This document shows positions 23,495 to 25,941 of a stretch of DNA of 25,941 bases, piece after piece. The notes beneath the pieces were generated by a model that saw only the letters and a list, made by a program, of their open reading frames with translations, made no database searches and was not told the DNA's origin. The stretch comes from Mageeibacillus sp. UBA5442 (GTDB taxonomy: Bacteria > Bacillota > Clostridia > Saccharofermentanales > DTU023). Made by a program: the position numbers and the translations under genes. Position 1 is the first letter of the stretch, and every line of letters begins with the position of its first letter. The stretch spans positions 1-25,941 of the forward strand of contig DIRG01000070.1 in NCBI GenBank assembly GCA_002427475.1, read 5' to 3'.

Positions 23495-24220
23495 ATGAAA
23501 CTAGATAAGCATAGTAGTGTTCCACTATACGCTCAGTTGCGTGAACTAATCGTTGAACGCATCCAAGACAACACCTATAAACAAGGCGAACGCATTCCTT
23601 CCGAAATGCAATTTTGTGAGGAACTCGATTTGTCACGTCCCACTGTGCGACAAGCTATTTCTGAACTGGTTTCAGATGGTATTCTGGAAATTCAAAAAGG
23701 TCGGGGAACTTTTGTGGCCAAGCAGCCGGAGCGCTTACGGATTCCTCATTTCAATTCGTTGACCTTTAGCTTCTTGAACCTTACATCTTACGAAGACATC
23801 GGTTTACAACCCATTAATTTAATCGAAGCTAACCCGGAACTGGATGAAATTTTCGGTTTTACCGAGAAGAGGCATCCGGGATATTGGCTAACTCAATGGC
23901 CGATTGTTTATGACGGCGTCGTTCATGGTTGGTGCACTTCCACTATTCCGGTACAACTGTTTCCGGACTTAGGCCAAGCGATTTCATCCGGGAAACGTAT
24001 GCTCGACATCAAGTCGAATAAGTATGCTCATTTGCCCGCCAAAGGGAGTGTTAGTTTGTTAGCACGTCCTGCGCGCAATATTGAGGCTCAAATGCTGGAA
24101 ATTCCGCGTCGAAATATTGTTTTGGCGGTTGAGGGACCCCTCTTCGGAAGAAATGGCAATACTTGTGAGTTTTTACGTACAGCATTACGAACAGATATGC
24201 TAAGCTTAGAGATCAATTGA
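23495..24220 (+). CDS. GntR family (HutC/UTRA type) transcriptional regulator
   Basis: The 241-residue protein has an N-terminal winged helix-turn-helix (about residues 8-75: PLYAQLRELIVERIQ, GERIPSEMQFCEELDLSRPT, VRQAISELVSDGILEIQKGR, GTFVAK). This is followed by a UTRA-like ligand domain (about 92-238) in which such regulators bind a small effector. A strong GAGGAGG (23481-23487) lies 7 nt before ATG 23495. It is followed by a cysteine desulfurase gene 34 nt downstream, so that gene or the regulator itself may be its target. The effector cannot be told from the sequence. It is not part of the conserved rnhB neighbourhood I know, so it may be a local insertion. Confidence 0.9.
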   Translation: MKLDKHSSVPLYAQLRELIVERIQDNTYKQGERIPSEMQFCEELDLSRPTVRQAISELVSDGILEIQKGRGTFVAKQPERLRIPHFNSLTFSFLNLTSYEDIGLQPINLIEANPELDEIFGFTEKRHPGYWLTQWPIVYDGVVHGWCTSTIPVQLFPDLGQAISSGKRMLDIKSNKYAHLPAKGSVSLLARPARNIEAQMLEIPRRNIVLAVEGPLFGRNGNTCEFLRTALRTDMLSLEIN

Positions 24221-24254
24221 TTTTTTTAGAATAAGTTTTTTATAAGAGGTGAAC

Positions 24255-25406
24255 GTGACTAAGTATTTTGACTACACGGCAAGCGCGCCGATCAAGCAAC
24301 ATGTCCTTGACAATTACATTCTGAATGAACGCAGATTCTTTGCTAACCCCGCCTCATCGCATTTCTTGGGCCGGGAAAGTGCTAACTTAATTGAGCAAGC
24401 ACGTAAGAAGATTGCCGCCACTCTGGACTGTGAAGAGTCAGAAATAGTTTTCACTTCCGGTGGAACTGAATCTATTAATACTGCTCTGAAGGGCAGCGCC
24501 TATCATTTGTCAGCCAGCGCTCCCAGGACATTAATCACGAGTCTTGGAGAACACGATGCCACCAAAGAAACGGCCTTATTCTTGGATAGCTGCTGTAACT
24601 TTGAAACGACGTGGATCGGTTTGGAGAAGACAGGTGAAGTGAAACTTGACGACTGGAAAGTAGCTGTTGAAAAGAATGACTACAGTCTGGCCAGCTTCAT
24701 CTATGTCAGCAATGAGACGGGTGCCATCAACGATATGACCAAGATTGTGGACATTACTCGCAGGGCTAACCCGCGAACTTTGATTCATGGTGACGTGGTT
24801 CAAGCCATAGGAAAGATTCCTTTTTCTTTTAGAAAATCGGATCTGGATTTTGCATCAATCTCCGGTCACAAACTAGGAGCTCCTAAATCTTGTGGTTTGC
24901 TATTGGTAAAAGATAAGAAACTTATTGAACCTTTGATTCACGGTGGTAGACAACAGCAAAATAGACGTTCAGGCACTGAGGATGCTCCTCTTGTTTATGC
25001 ACTCGCAGAGGCTATTGAACTTTCTCATGATAAGATTGCCGCCAGTTATGAAAGAGTGGCCGAACTCCGGGAACGTTTTCTTAATTTGTTAATACAGTTT
25101 GAAATTCCGCATCAGGTTATTTCCCCCAAAGACGGTTTGGCCTTGGTGCTGAAAGTATCCTTCTCCGGTATACGCGGTGAGACGATGCAAAACGCCTTAT
25201 CCGAGCGTGGAATGGCCATTTCTATCGGCTCTGCCTGTCATGCAGATAAGGTCGGGAAGAATGACGTGCTCGAGGCCATGGGTTATGACAAAGAAACCAT
25301 AGCTAATAGCGTACGCTTCGGCTTCAATGTTGCCCATACCAGCAAAGATATCGATCTTTTGGCGCAAGCAATTGACTGTGTGCACAGAGATTACGCTAGG
25401 CCCTAA
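24255..25406 (+). CDS. nifZ: Cysteine desulfurase, NifS/IscS-like (NifZ type)
   Basis: This PLP enzyme takes sulfur from cysteine as a protein persulfide. Evidence: an N-terminal YFDYTASAPI, IVFTSGGTESINTALKG, SLGEHDATKE, HGDVVQAIGKIPF, the PLP lysine K206 in SGHKLGAPKS, RSGTED, and the catalytic C328 in GSACHADKVGKNDVL. Length is 383 residues. GTG 24255 is chosen because AAGAGG lies 5 nt upstream; GTG 24249 overlaps that site. thiI starts 5 nt after its stop, matching the nifZ-thiI pair of Bacillus subtilis, so it probably supplies sulfur to ThiI for 4-thiouridine in tRNA. A weak pair TTGATT/TATAAG (24217-24246, 18 bp spacer) could be its own promoter. Confidence 0.9.
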   Translation: MTKYFDYTASAPIKQHVLDNYILNERRFFANPASSHFLGRESANLIEQARKKIAATLDCEESEIVFTSGGTESINTALKGSAYHLSASAPRTLITSLGEHDATKETALFLDSCCNFETTWIGLEKTGEVKLDDWKVAVEKNDYSLASFIYVSNETGAINDMTKIVDITRRANPRTLIHGDVVQAIGKIPFSFRKSDLDFASISGHKLGAPKSCGLLLVKDKKLIEPLIHGGRQQQNRRSGTEDAPLVYALAEAIELSHDKIAASYERVAELRERFLNLLIQFEIPHQVISPKDGLALVLKVSFSGIRGETMQNALSERGMAISIGSACHADKVGKNDVLEAMGYDKETIANSVRFGFNVAHTSKDIDLLAQAIDCVHRDYARP

Positions 25407-25411
25407 TAGCA

Positions 25412-25941
25412 ATGTCAGTTTCAGATAAGACAAATCTACTTTTAGTAAGAATAGGCGAAATTGCCCTCAAAGGCTTGAATCGGCGCAGTTTCGTGCGTCA
25501 ATTAATACGCAATATCCGCTATCGAATCAATGAATTGGGGAGTTTTGAAGTCCACGAACACTCTTCACGCATCTGGGTTCGCGCTCAGTCGGATGACATC
25601 GATATGAGAAAAGTTATCGAGCGCATAACGGATGTTTTCGGCGTTGTCTCAGTTTCACCAGTACAAGAGCTGCCTCTGGAATATTCCGCTTTGGAATTTG
25701 CCGCTCTTGCCTACGTAGACAATCTCTTAGCCGAAGACACTGCGTCCTATACTTTCAAGGTCGAGACACGGCGTGTAAACAAAAGCTTCCCCATGGGCAG
25801 TTATGAGATAAGCTCAGACTTGGGCGCGCTTCTTCTGGAGCGCTTTCCGGAGAGATTAACAGTTGATGTCCATCAGCCTGATTTTATTGTTCAGGTGGAA
25901 ATACGCGACAGCATCTACCTCTACCATAAAACCATTCCCGG
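25412..25941 (+). CDS. thiI: tRNA 4-thiouridine synthetase ThiI, N-terminal part (3' end outside window)
   Basis: ThiI adenylates U8 of tRNA and transfers sulfur from a cysteine desulfurase, making 4-thiouridine. The frame stays open from ATG 25412 to the window end (176 full residues). The N-terminal ferredoxin-like region has RIGEIALKGLNRRSF, a motif diagnostic of ThiI. The THUMP domain follows, with FKVETRRVNKSFPMGSYE, then VDVHQPDFIVQVEIR. The PP-loop catalytic domain is downstream of the window. No good Shine-Dalgarno sequence is seen; the 5-nt gap to nifZ suggests coupled translation. Confidence 0.93.
   Translation, partial: MSVSDKTNLLLVRIGEIALKGLNRRSFVRQLIRNIRYRINELGSFEVHEHSSRIWVRAQSDDIDMRKVIERITDVFGVVSVSPVQELPLEYSALEFAALAYVDNLLAEDTASYTFKVETRRVNKSFPMGSYEISSDLGALLLERFPERLTVDVHQPDFIVQVEIRDSIYLYHKTIP

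Noticed and set aside
24212..24227. ATCAATTGAT followed by seven T at the end of the GntR gene as a terminator
   Set aside because: The palindrome has no loop and cannot form a stable hairpin; the T run alone is not enough.
1..25941. CRISPR arrays, defence islands or prophage modules
   Set aside because: No spaced direct repeats, no cas-like or restriction genes and no phage structural genes were seen; apart from the recombinase the genes are core functions.

Overview
The window looks like a chromosomal stretch from a low-to-mid GC Bacillota, most likely a member of Clostridia. The evidence is the gene order smc-ftsY-ylxM-ffh-rpsP-khpA-rimM-trmD-rplS-rbgA-rnhB (the order known from Bacillus and Clostridia), YlxM and RbgA themselves, strong AGGAGG-type ribosome binding sites, and a Gram-positive type LexA box (GAAC-N4-GTTC) in front of recA. 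Genus cannot be settled from the sequence alone. All protein genes are on the + strand; the only minus-strand gene is tRNA-Trp.

Layout. Bases 1-1002 hold the C-terminal part of a large serine recombinase, probably the edge of a mobile element. Bases 1064-1254 hold tRNA-Trp on the minus strand with its promoter and terminator. From 1248 to 7935 run rnhA, a Nudix hydrolase, ftsK/spoIIIE, cinA and murJ, tightly packed or overlapping. A promoter with an SOS box starts recA-recX-rimO-pgsA (8057-11615). acpP follows, then a terminator, then rnc-smc-ftsY (11984-17173). A promoter at 17191 starts ylxM-ffh, followed by rpsP-khpA-rimM-trmD. A further promoter and a candidate L19 leader precede rplS, a strong terminator follows it, and rbgA and rnhB come next. 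The last block is a GntR/UTRA regulator, a NifS-like cysteine desulfurase and the start of thiI, which runs off the window.

How the genes fit together. Most of the region serves information processing: the SRP targeting pathway (Ffh, FtsY, YlxM), ribosome building and modification (S16, L19, RimM, RbgA, RimO, KhpA), tRNA modification (TrmD, and NifZ-ThiI for 4-thiouridine), RNA processing (RNase III, RNase HI, RNase HII), and chromosome handling (SMC, FtsK, RecA, RecX). PgsA, ACP and MurJ serve the envelope.

Most notable points: rnhB encodes an RNase HII fused in frame to a UPF0102/YraN-type nuclease domain; a related intergenic element lies just after the stop codons of murJ and ftsY, in front of recA and ylxM; rnhA and ylxM have -10 boxes so close to their start codons that their mRNAs may be leaderless; RbgA has a degenerate G4 motif; and the GntR gene has a paired operator-like repeat. 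No CRISPR array, prophage module or clearly new multi-gene system is visible. No gene-free stretch exceeds 300 bases.
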